From Desulfurobacteriaceae bacterium (GTDB lineage: Bacteria; Aquificota; Aquificia; Desulfurobacteriales; DQVG01): DNA of 5,833 nucleotides. Below are positions 1-5,811 of this stretch, piece by piece. The position numbers were made by a program, and so were the translations under genes. How positions within the stretch are numbered: position 1 is the first letter of the stretch; every line of letters begins with the position of its first letter. The notes beneath the pieces are model-generated. The model saw nothing but the letters and a program-made list of their open reading frames with translations, searched no databases and was not told where the DNA came from. The DNA is taken from positions 1-5,833 of the forward strand of contig DQVG01000135.1 in assembly GCA_015661865.1 (NCBI GenBank), written 5' to 3'.

Positions 1-330
1 TAAATCAATACCTTTAGAAGCACATATAAAATATTTAGGTTTAAAATCATAATTTTTTAAAGATTTCCAAATATCAAAACTAACTTGAGCAGGTAAAGCA
101 GATATAACAACTTGATCTCTTGTAAATTTAGAAAATTCTTCCAGAGAATTAACTACTTTTATGTTGTCTGGATATTTATAACCTGGGGCATAAGTAATAT
201 TTTCTCTATAAGTTAAGATATGCTTATATAAACTTTCATTACGTATCCACTGAACTACTTGAAACTTACTAGCTAAACTTAAGGTTAACGCTGTTCCAAA
301 TCTTCCACTACCTAATATTCCTATTAGCAT
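1..330 (-). CDS. gpsA: NAD(P)H-dependent glycerol-3-phosphate dehydrogenase, N-terminal part (truncated by window edge)
   Basis: Reading the minus strand from ATG at 330 gives 110 uninterrupted codons to the window edge. GpsA reduces dihydroxyacetone phosphate to sn-glycerol 3-phosphate in the cytosol, supplying the backbone for phospholipid synthesis. The start reads MLIGILGSGRFGTAL: a Rossmann fold with GxGxxG at residues 7-12 in the family form GSGxFGTAL. Other family marks are WIRN at 28-31 after the second strand, a Y-A-P-G segment at 47-50 (YLPG in most relatives), ALPAQ at 78-82 (usually AVPSQ) and SKGID at 105-109 (usually SKGIE). The family is about 320-340 residues, so roughly two thirds, including the catalytic lysines and C-terminal domain, lie outside. 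An AAGGA Shine-Dalgarno (complement of 341-345) sits 10 bases before the ATG. argF lies upstream on the same strand. The family call is firm; cofactor preference cannot be read. Confidence 0.93.
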   Translation of the reverse strand, partial: MLIGILGSGRFGTALTLSLASKFQVVQWIRNESLYKHILTYRENITYAPGYKYPDNIKVVNSLEEFSKFTRDQVVISALPAQVSFDIWKSLKNYDFKPKYFICASKGIDL

Positions 331-375
331 AAGGTGAGTTTCCTTAACTAAAAATGGTTAGAATATAAAAACTTA

Positions 376-405
376 GTTATAAAATATTATATTTTCTCAT
401 TTCAA
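376..405 (-). promoter_or_regulatory. Candidate sigma-70-type promoter for gpsA
   Basis: On the minus strand TTGAAA (complement of 400-405) and TATAAC (complement of 376-381) are 18 bases apart in the 105-base gap between argF and gpsA, leaving a leader of about 40 bases. Such matches arise easily in DNA this AT-rich, and gpsA could equally be read from the argF promoter. The spacer also contains a 7-bp AT-only inverted repeat (381-395). Confidence 0.25.
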
Positions 406-435
406 TTAATTTTTTCCTTTTGCAACATTCTTAAT

Positions 436-1344
436 CTAAACTTCAAAAACATAAAGTAAAATAGCTTTGTGGGTATGTAAACGGTTTTCAGCTTGGTCAA
501 AAACTACACTGTGATAACTTTCTAATATATCCTCAGTTACCTCTTTTCCTCTATGAACTGGTAAGCAGTGCATGAAGATAAAATCTTTTTTCGCATGTTT
601 TACTAAATTTTTATTTACTTGATAAGGTTTAAATTTATCTATATCTTTTTCTTTATCTCCCATAGAGATCCAAACATCAGTATAAATTACATCTGCATCT
701 TTAACAGCTTCTATGGGATCATTAGTTATTACTACTTTAGTATTATTTTTTTTAGCACGCAGCTTAGCTTCATCCACATAAATTTTATTTGGTTCATAAC
801 CTTCAGGAGTTGCTACAAAAATATCTATTCCTAAACTAGCACAACCAACTAAAAGAGAGTTACAAACATTATTTCCATCTCCTAAATAAGCCACTTTTAT
901 ATTTTTCTTTCCTTTTTTTTCTTTTATCGTTAGTAAATCTGCTATAGTTTGACAGGGATGTTCTTCATTTGTCAAAGCATTTATTATAGGGATGGAAATT
1001 AGTTTAGAAACTTCTTCTAAAGGTTTTTGCTTAAATGTTCTAATTCCTACTGCATCTGCATATCTTTCTATTACTCGAAAAGTATCTATTAAAGGTTCTC
1101 CTCTTCCAAGTTGGGAGGAAGTTTTATCTATTACAGTTGTATTCATCCCTAACTCTTGAGCCGCAAAATCAAAGGCCAAACGAGTCCGAGTTGAAGGTTT
1201 TTCAAATATCAAAACTAAATTTCTATCTCTCAAGCTTTTTTCGTTTTTACCAAATCTTTTTTTCATTTTTAAATAAAATGATAAATCAACTAAACCTTCA
1301 ATATCTTCCGAGCTAATATCTAATATAGAAATAAAATGTCTCAA
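436..1344 (-). CDS. argF: Ornithine carbamoyltransferase
   Basis: This enzyme transfers the carbamoyl group of carbamoyl phosphate to ornithine, giving citrulline, the sixth step of arginine synthesis, in the cytosol. From the TTG start it has 302 residues, normal for the family. All signature motifs are present: STRTR at 51-55 (carbamoyl phosphate binding) in F-E-K-P-S-T-R-T-R, SSQLGRGE at about 76-83, HPCQ at 129-132, a second-domain loop LGDGNN at about 154-159, DVWISMG at 223-229 (the SMG ornithine loop) and HCLPVHRG at 259-266 with the catalytic cysteine. The SMG loop and HCLP separate it from aspartate carbamoyltransferase. The frame stays open to GTG at 1353, but that codon lies inside the Shine-Dalgarno sequence GAGGTGAT, so TTG 1342-1344 is preferred. 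Sequence alone does not exclude a catabolic (arcB) role, but no arcA or arcC is seen, so biosynthetic argF is the better call. Confidence 0.96.
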   Translation of the reverse strand: MRHFISILDISSEDIEGLVDLSFYLKMKKRFGKNEKSLRDRNLVLIFEKPSTRTRLAFDFAAQELGMNTTVIDKTSSQLGRGEPLIDTFRVIERYADAVGIRTFKQKPLEEVSKLISIPIINALTNEEHPCQTIADLLTIKEKKGKKNIKVAYLGDGNNVCNSLLVGCASLGIDIFVATPEGYEPNKIYVDEAKLRAKKNNTKVVITNDPIEAVKDADVIYTDVWISMGDKEKDIDKFKPYQVNKNLVKHAKKDFIFMHCLPVHRGKEVTEDILESYHSVVFDQAENRLHTHKAILLYVFEV

Positions 1345-1348
1345 ATTT

Positions 1349-1356
1349 ATCACCTC
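1349..1356 (-). promoter_or_regulatory. Shine-Dalgarno site that decides the argF start
   Basis: The minus strand reads GAGGTGAT then AAAT then TTG. The GAGG core is 8 bases from TTG 1344, which is ideal. The alternative GTG at 1351-1353 is part of this element and would have no properly spaced ribosome-binding site of its own. Confidence 0.75.
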
Positions 1357-1388
1357 TTTATATTTTTGATTTCTATAAACTAAATTAA

Positions 1389-1416
1389 ATTTTACCAGAA
1401 ATTGCTTATTTCTAAA
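1389..1416 (-). promoter_or_regulatory. Candidate argF promoter with extended -10
   Basis: The minus strand carries TGGTAAAAT (complement of 1389-1397), an extended -10 with TAAAAT as hexamer, and TTTAGA (complement of 1411-1416) 16 bases upstream as a weak -35. The leader to the TTG start would be about 40 bases. The inverted repeat AGAAAT-TGCTT-ATTTCT (1397-1413) nearly fills the spacer, a position typical of operators. The promoter is inferred from hexamer matching only. Confidence 0.35.
1397..1413. repeat. Perfect 6-bp inverted repeat in the argF promoter region
   Basis: AGAAAT (1397-1402) and ATTTCT (1408-1413) are perfect inverted arms around the 5-base centre TGCTT. The element lies 53 bases upstream of the argF start, between the proposed -10 and -35 hexamers. 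It could be a regulator's operator, but it is short and AT-rich and does not clearly match the arginine-repressor box. Confidence 0.4.
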
Positions 1417-1454
1417 AATTAAATTTTTAAAGTTTGTTATTAAAACATATATTT

Positions 1455-1494
1455 TGTAAAATATTTGTAAAATATTTGTTAAAAATTTTGATAA
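1455..1494 (-). promoter_or_regulatory. 11-bp-periodic direct repeats resembling PhoP/PhoB boxes
   Basis: The plus strand shows TGTAAA at 1455-1460, TGTAAA at 1466-1471 and TGTTAA at 1477-1482, exactly 11 bases apart, and a looser TGATAA at 1489-1494, 12 bases on. On the minus strand these read TTTACA, TTTACA, TTAACA, TTATCA with 5-6-base spacers. OmpR/PhoB-family regulators bind tandem sites with one helical turn (11 bp) between half-sites, and Bacillus PhoP recognises TTAACA-like repeats with about 5-base spacers. The array ends 8 bases before a -10-like TATAGT (1503-1508) for the regulator gene at 1527, where an activator-type box would replace a -35. That the neighbouring regulator binds here is inference. 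Confidence 0.45.
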
Positions 1495-1508
1495 ACATTT
1501 AATATAGT
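1476..1508 (+). promoter_or_regulatory. Candidate promoter of the response-regulator gene
   Basis: The best -10 match is TATAGT at 1503-1508 (5 of 6 consensus positions), with no -35 at normal spacing. An alternative pairs TTGTTA (1476-1481) with TAATAT (1500-1505) over 18 bases. Either would start transcription a few bases before the Shine-Dalgarno. The missing -35 and the overlapping direct repeats fit an activator-dependent promoter. Weak evidence. Confidence 0.3.
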
Positions 1509-1513
1509 TAAAT

Positions 1514-1517
1514 GAGG
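1514..1517 (+). promoter_or_regulatory. Shine-Dalgarno site of the response regulator
   Basis: GAGG at 1514-1517 lies 9 bases before ATG 1527. The upstream in-frame ATG at 1512 overlaps this element and has only AT-rich sequence before it. Family proteins also begin M-x-K-I-L-L-V-E-D-D, which agrees with 1527. Confidence 0.75.
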
Positions 1518-1526
1518 TTAAAAAAG

Positions 1527-2186
1527 ATGATAAAAATCCTTCTTGTTGAAGATGATAAAGATTTATCTGAAATTTTAAAGTATAATCTAAAAAAAGAAAA
1601 CTTTGAAGTTGATGTTGTTTACAATGGAAGAAAAGTTTTAGAGAAAAATTTGCACGAATATGACCTAGTTATTTTAGATATTATGCTTCCAGAAATATCC
1701 GGAGAGGAGCTTATTGAAAAAATAAGGAAAATAAAAGAAGATATGCCAATTATAATGATTACCGCTTTAGAAGATGAAAATAAAAAGTTTACATGTTTTA
1801 TAAAAGGAGCAGATGATTATATTGTAAAACCTTTTTCTTTAAGAGAGTTTATTTTAAGAGTAAAAGCTTTATTAAGACGAGCTCACATACTAGATAGAAA
1901 AACTTTAAGTTACGAAGGAATAGAGCTAGATCTAGAAAAAAAACAAGTAAAGGTAAATGGAAAATATAAAGATTTAACAAAGACTGAGTACTTGCTTTTA
2001 AAATATTTTCTAGAAAATCCCGAAAAAGTTTTATCTAAAGAAGAACTTTTACAAAAGTTTTGGCAAGATGAGGATGAAAATTCAAGAGTTGTAGATGTGT
2101 ATGTTTCCCGCCTTAGAAAAAAATTAGGTGAAAAAGGTAAACTTATAAAAACTGTCCCTAGGTTAGGATATAAGTTGTCTAAATAA
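1527..2186 (+). CDS. OmpR/PhoB-family two-component response regulator (orphan in this window)
   Basis: A cytoplasmic 219-residue transcription factor, normal length for the family. The receiver domain (about 1-117) opens MIKILLVEDD with the acidic pair D9/D10. It has the phosphoacceptor D51 in I-L-D-I-M-L-P, T79 in I-T-A, the switch aromatic Y98 and K101 in V-K-P-F. A short linker leads to a winged-helix DNA-binding domain (about 125-219) with the markers LTKTEYLLLKYF, the recognition-helix segment VVDVYVSRLRKKL and the terminal wing TVPRLGYKL. All phosphorylation residues are present, so it should be switched by a histidine kinase, but none is encoded beside it. The next gene, 88 bases on, is a tRNA-processing fusion. 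Upstream direct repeats with 11-bp spacing could be its own binding site. Closest in style to PhoB/PhoP/YycF-type regulators; the exact subfamily cannot be fixed, so no symbol is given. Confidence 0.93.
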   Translation: MIKILLVEDDKDLSEILKYNLKKENFEVDVVYNGRKVLEKNLHEYDLVILDIMLPEISGEELIEKIRKIKEDMPIIMITALEDENKKFTCFIKGADDYIVKPFSLREFILRVKALLRRAHILDRKTLSYEGIELDLEKKQVKVNGKYKDLTKTEYLLLKYFLENPEKVLSKEELLQKFWQDEDENSRVVDVYVSRLRKKLGEKGKLIKTVPRLGYKLSK

Positions 2187-2263
2187 ATTTTAGGAGTTTC
2201 ACAACGTCATTAACTTACCTTTCTTTTCAAATTTGAGTACACTTTTAAAATTAGAGTTTTTAT

Positions 2264-2268
2264 GGAGG
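2264..2268 (+). promoter_or_regulatory. Shine-Dalgarno site that decides the fusion-protein start
   Basis: GGAGG sits 6 bases before ATG 2275. The frame is open back to TTG 2233, but those 14 codons include the Shine-Dalgarno itself. From 2275 the protein begins MKIIVPHENTDLDA, directly on the first strand of the DHH domain. Confidence 0.85.
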
Positions 2269-2274
2269 ATTTTT

Positions 2275-4965
2275 ATGAAAATTATCGTACCTCATGAAAA
2301 TACCGATTTAGATGCCTTAGCTTCAGCAATAGGTTTATCTTATCTTATGAAAGATTCTTATCTATATATTCCGAAAAAAAAAGAAAAAGATGTAGCCCAG
2401 TTTTTAAAAGATTACCAAGATCAATTTCCTATTAATTTTTTAAAGGAAGAAGATTTAAATAAATTTTCCTTTATTGAAAAGCTAATAATTGCCGACACTA
2501 GCGATGTAGATAGAATTCCAAAAGAAATTTTCGAAAAGTTAGATAAAGACAAAACTATTATATATATCTTTGATCATCATAAAGATGAAAAAGGATATGA
2601 AGAGTATAAAAAAAAGGGATATAAAATATTTGTAAAAAAAGTTAATACTGGAAGCTGCTCTTCTATAATTACGCATTTACTTTCTCAGAAGAAAGATTTT
2701 TATATACCAAAAATTATTTTAAATACTTTACTTTTAGGAATATATTCTGATACCGGCTCTTTTAGATACTCTGGGACCACACCTTATGATTTTGAAGCAG
2801 CTTCCTTTTTACTTAAAAAAGGAGCTGAAATTAATTTTATTCAAAAATGTTTATCTTATCTAGAGAAAATTACAAAAGAAGACTTAGATTTTATTGCTTT
2901 ATTTAAGGAAAACTTAAATATTTTAGATGTTAAAGGAAAGCAGGTTGGAATTATAAATCTTCCAAACTTACAAAAATCTACTGGGGAACTTGCAACTAAG
3001 CTATCTAAGTTTTTTGAAATAGAAAATGATTTGGACGCAGTTTTTTTAATAACTAACATAGATAAAAAAAGAAATGTAATTATTGCTCGATCTAGAAATG
3101 AAGAAATAGATGTTGGATATATTTTAAGACAATCTCCTTTTAAAGGAGGCGGGCATTCTTCAGCAGCTTCGGCAACGGTATCTGATAGAACTATAAGTGA
3201 GTTAGAAACTCTTTTAAGAGAAGTTTTATTTGATATTTATTATAAAGAGACCTTATTAGTTAAAAATTTTATGTCTTCTCCAGCAAAGTATGTAAACCAA
3301 AATGTACCTATAGAGGAAGCTATAGATTTATTTGAAAAGTATTCTTTTTCCTTTTTACCTGTCTTAGATTCAAATGGGAATCCTATTGGAATTTTAACTA
3401 GAGATTTAATAGATAAATTTAAACAACTTGAGAACTTAAAATTTGCTAAAGTTGGAGATTATTGTGAAAAAGAAGTGGGAGTTATATATGAAGATGATAC
3501 TCTTTATAAGGCTTATCTAATTTTTTCAAAAAGAAATCCTCCTCTTTTAATAGTAAAAAATAGAGAAAATAAGGTAGTTGGAGTTTTAACAAAAAGTGAT
3601 TTAACTTTATATGAAGAGGAATTTTATAAGTTTACAATAACTAATAAAAAACTAAGAAATATTAAACAAAAGTTAGAGTCAGTTTTAAGAAAAAAAACAG
3701 TTAATAATATAAATTTGTTAGATTTCATAAAAAAAATTGGAAAACTTGCAAAAGATTTAGGTTTAAAACCTTATATTGTAGGGGGGTTTGTAAGAGATTT
3801 ATTTTTAGATAGAGAAAATTTTGATATAGATATAGTCGTTGAAGGGGATGCAAAACTACTTTTAAAAAAAATAAAAGAAACTTTTAAATTAAAAACTCAA
3901 TTTTCTCCTGGATTTAAATCTGGAAAAGTATTTTTATCCCCAAATTTCCATATAGATATTAATACTGCCCGAGCTGAGTATTATAACAAGGCTGGTGCCT
4001 TACCAAAAATAGAGCCAGCTTCTTTGAAAAAAGATTTATATAGGCGAGACTTTACTATAAATACTTTAGCTGTAGATATATCCCCAGATAACTTTGGATT
4101 TTTATTAGACTTTTTTGGAGGACTTGAAGATATAAAAGAAAAAAAGATAAGAGTTCTTCATAGTTTATCTTTTATAGAAGATCCCACAAGGATACTGAGA
4201 GCCTTTAGATTTTTAGTTAGATATAGGTTTGAATTTGGAAAGCAAACCGAATATTTAATAAAACAAGCTATTTCCTTAAATGTTTTAGAAAAAGTAGAAG
4301 GTAGAAGAATATATCATGAACTTAAAATGATATTTTTGGAAAATAATCCTTTAAGAGTTATTAGAAGGCTTTATGAATATGGAGTTTTAAAAGAACTTCA
4401 TCCCGACATTAATTTTTCCGAAGGAAAAGCTAAGCTTTTTGAAAATTTAAGAAAAATGATTATATGGCATAAAATTACCTTTTCTAATGAAAAAGTCGAT
4501 TATTCTATACCTTATTTTGCTGCGTTTTTATGGAATATGCCTTTTGAAAAAGCTAAAGAGATTTTAGTAAAATGGGCTGCTCCGGAAAATGAAAAAAAAC
4601 TAATTTTTCAAATTTTTGACGAAGCTATAAAAGTAGCGAAACTTTTATCAAAAGTAAATAAAAATAGTGAAATTTATAATATATTAAAAAATTATCCACC
4701 TGAATTTTTATTATTCTTAGGAGCTTACAAAGAAGATTTAAAGAAAAAAATCTCCTATTTTCTTTTAAAACTAAAAAATATAAAAAATGTCATATCCGGA
4801 AAAGATTTATTAGAATTAGGTTTTCCTCAAAATAGAATAATATCTTTTGCCTTGAAAAAAGTTTTTGATAAAGTTTTAGACGGGGAAATTACTTGTAAAG
4901 AAGAAGCTTTAAATTATATTAAAGAAAACAAAGAAAAAATTTTCCAAGAATTTAACCGAGGATAG
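2275..4965 (+). CDS. tRNA CCA-/A-adding nucleotidyltransferase fused to DHH/DHHA1 phosphodiesterase and CBS pair
   Basis: An 896-residue cytoplasmic fusion. The DHH domain (about 1-180) keeps the metal-ligand motifs: H7 with D11 and D13, D74, D100-H101-H102 and D159. DHHA1 follows, with GGGH at about 291-294. Two CBS repeats (about 329-386 and 390-448) usually bind adenine nucleotides. A helical linker leads to a class II nucleotidyltransferase: GG at 503-504 and RD at 507-508, catalytic D517/D519 in D-I-D-I-V, the flexible loop with ARAEYY and GALPK, DLYRRDFTIN at 587-596, the nucleotide-templating E635-D636-x-x-R639, and the tRNA-binding C-terminal part ending in a G-K-D-L-L-E-L-G-F segment. 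The flexible loop argues against a CC-only enzyme. The basic signature of poly(A) polymerase is not seen, so full CCA addition or A-only addition remains open. The DHH half resembles NrnA/RecJ-type nucleases and seems active. dapF follows after two bases. Confidence 0.93.
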   Translation: MKIIVPHENTDLDALASAIGLSYLMKDSYLYIPKKKEKDVAQFLKDYQDQFPINFLKEEDLNKFSFIEKLIIADTSDVDRIPKEIFEKLDKDKTIIYIFDHHKDEKGYEEYKKKGYKIFVKKVNTGSCSSIITHLLSQKKDFYIPKIILNTLLLGIYSDTGSFRYSGTTPYDFEAASFLLKKGAEINFIQKCLSYLEKITKEDLDFIALFKENLNILDVKGKQVGIINLPNLQKSTGELATKLSKFFEIENDLDAVFLITNIDKKRNVIIARSRNEEIDVGYILRQSPFKGGGHSSAASATVSDRTISELETLLREVLFDIYYKETLLVKNFMSSPAKYVNQNVPIEEAIDLFEKYSFSFLPVLDSNGNPIGILTRDLIDKFKQLENLKFAKVGDYCEKEVGVIYEDDTLYKAYLIFSKRNPPLLIVKNRENKVVGVLTKSDLTLYEEEFYKFTITNKKLRNIKQKLESVLRKKTVNNINLLDFIKKIGKLAKDLGLKPYIVGGFVRDLFLDRENFDIDIVVEGDAKLLLKKIKETFKLKTQFSPGFKSGKVFLSPNFHIDINTARAEYYNKAGALPKIEPASLKKDLYRRDFTINTLAVDISPDNFGFLLDFFGGLEDIKEKKIRVLHSLSFIEDPTRILRAFRFLVRYRFEFGKQTEYLIKQAISLNVLEKVEGRRIYHELKMIFLENNPLRVIRRLYEYGVLKELHPDINFSEGKAKLFENLRKMIIWHKITFSNEKVDYSIPYFAAFLWNMPFEKAKEILVKWAAPENEKKLIFQIFDEAIKVAKLLSKVNKNSEIYNILKNYPPEFLLFLGAYKEDLKKKISYFLLKLKNIKNVISGKDLLELGFPQNRIISFALKKVFDKVLDGEITCKEEALNYIKENKEKIFQEFNRG
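4958..4962 (+). promoter_or_regulatory. Shine-Dalgarno site of dapF inside the preceding gene
   Basis: GAGGA lies in the last codons of the fusion gene, 5 bases before ATG 4968, and the fusion's TAG stop (4963-4965) is only 2 bases from that ATG. This layout indicates one transcript and probable translational coupling. Confidence 0.8.
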
Positions 4966-4967
4966 TT

Positions 4968-5741
4968 ATGATAGGTATCGTAGGAGAAGCTAGCAAAAAT
5001 AGTTTTGTTGTTTTTAAAGGAAATTCTCATTGGCTTAATTTAGACTATTCTCAAAGAAAAAATATCATAAAAAATATTTGTAATAAACATAATGTAGATG
5101 GATTTATAGTTCTTTTTCCAAGAGATGAAAAAAATTTTATTTGGGATTTTTATAATAAAGATGGTTCAAGTGCAGAATTCTGTGGAAATGGGGCAAGACT
5201 AGCAGTTTTAACTGCAAAAAAATTTGGACTTATAAAATCAGATAAAGGAAGTTTATGGACCTTAGCTGGAGAAGTTCCCTATGAAGTTTTAAAAGAAAAT
5301 TTTGTAAAAATCCAAATTCCGAAAATTTCTGACATAGGCCTTTTAGATGAAAAGTATTACTACATAAATACCGGTGTTCCTCATATCGTAATTTTTGTAG
5401 AGGAAAAAAATTTTGATGATTTTGTAGATAAAGCTATGAGTAATCTTGCTCCTAAGCTTAGGGAAAAGTATGATGCTAATGTCAATTTTGTAAAGATACT
5501 AGATAATGAAACTATAAAAGTAAGAACTTATGAAAGAGGAGTTGGAGAAACTTTAGCTTGTGGAAGCGGAGCTGTAGCTAGCTCAATTGTAGGTCATTAT
5601 ATAAAAGGTTTAAAAAATTCTATAAAGGTTATCCCAAAGGCGGGAGAAGAAGAAGCCTTATTTGTAAAAATTAAAGATAAAGTATTTTTAGAAGGTAAAG
5701 CAAATATTTTAAAAGAAATTGAGGAGGATATTTTTAAATAA
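4968..5741 (+). CDS. dapF: Diaminopimelate epimerase
   Basis: DapF converts LL-diaminopimelate to the meso form in the cytosol, the penultimate step of lysine synthesis and the source of meso-DAP for peptidoglycan. It is a cofactor-independent two-cysteine epimerase. Here C72 lies in NKDGSSAEFCGNGAR and C198 in GETLACGSGA, so both acid/base cysteines are present. Other expected residues are N63, N171 in N-V-N-F, and E189-R190 in Y-E-R-G-V-G-E-T. At 257 residues it is slightly shorter than the usual 270-280. Two motifs deviate: the first-strand GxGNDF is replaced by a version reading S-K-N-S-F (N11 kept), and the usual GNPH reads TGVPH (about 135-139), a form I recall from other DapF lineages. 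It is coupled to the fusion gene upstream and followed at once by a GC-rich hairpin. DapF is well supported; another DapF-fold racemase is possible but less likely. Confidence 0.93.
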   Translation: MIGIVGEASKNSFVVFKGNSHWLNLDYSQRKNIIKNICNKHNVDGFIVLFPRDEKNFIWDFYNKDGSSAEFCGNGARLAVLTAKKFGLIKSDKGSLWTLAGEVPYEVLKENFVKIQIPKISDIGLLDEKYYYINTGVPHIVIFVEEKNFDDFVDKAMSNLAPKLREKYDANVNFVKILDNETIKVRTYERGVGETLACGSGAVASSIVGHYIKGLKNSIKVIPKAGEEEALFVKIKDKVFLEGKANILKEIEEDIFK

Positions 5742-5747
5742 ATATTC

Positions 5748-5779
5748 TCCCACCCCTTAATAAAAGGTTAGGGGTGGGA
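5748..5779. terminator. GC-rich hairpin after dapF, probable transcription terminator (no U tract)
   Basis: TCCCACCCCT (5748-5757) and AGGGGTGGGA (5770-5779) are perfect 10-bp inverted arms around a 12-base loop, starting 6 bases after the dapF stop. It is by far the most GC-rich element in the window. Skipping one T (5758) lets AA and TT extend the stem inward, and AATATT copies at 5741-5746 and 5785-5790 could extend it outward. No T run follows directly on either strand, though both flanks are AT-rich. It may act as a bidirectional terminator, or be the terminal hairpin of a mobile element to the right. Confidence 0.6.
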
Positions 5780-5790
5780 AGACAAATATT

Positions 5791-5800
5791 TTATGCATAA
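5791..5800. repeat. Perfect 10-bp palindrome
   Basis: TTATGCATAA is its own reverse complement. It lies between two hairpins and covers the stop of the minus-strand frame and an ATG on the plus strand. Its function is unknown. Confidence 0.4.
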
Positions 5801-5811
5801 GAATGAAGACC

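Noticed and set aside
345..379. 7-bp inverted repeat TAACTAA/TTAGTTA with a 21-base loop in the gpsA leader, and a 7-bp AT palindrome at 381-395
   Set aside because: AT-only or nearly so, with a long loop or low information. It would not form a stable terminator or attenuator and is likely chance.
619..834. 71-codon open frame on the plus strand
   Set aside because: It lies wholly antisense to argF, has a biased Phe/Ile/Tyr-rich translation and no family motif. It is a shadow frame of AT-rich coding DNA.
911..920. Run of eight T (eight A in the argF coding strand), considered as a phase-variation tract
   Set aside because: It encodes Lys codons in a frame that is intact. Similar A runs occur throughout the window, and argF is not a typical phase-variable gene.
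2224..2251. Possible promoter in the gap before the fusion gene (TTTTCA, 16 bases, TAAAAT)
   Set aside because: The -35 match is poor and such pairs are expected by chance in DNA this AT-rich. There is no other support for a separate transcript.
2856..3059. 67-codon open frame on the minus strand
   Set aside because: Antisense inside the DHH part of the fusion gene, Ser/Lys/Phe-rich, with no recognisable domain. A shadow frame.
3781..3786. Run of six G in an AT-rich gene, considered as a frameshift site
   Set aside because: It encodes the two catalytic-loop glycines of the nucleotidyltransferase in an unbroken frame, so codon use explains it.
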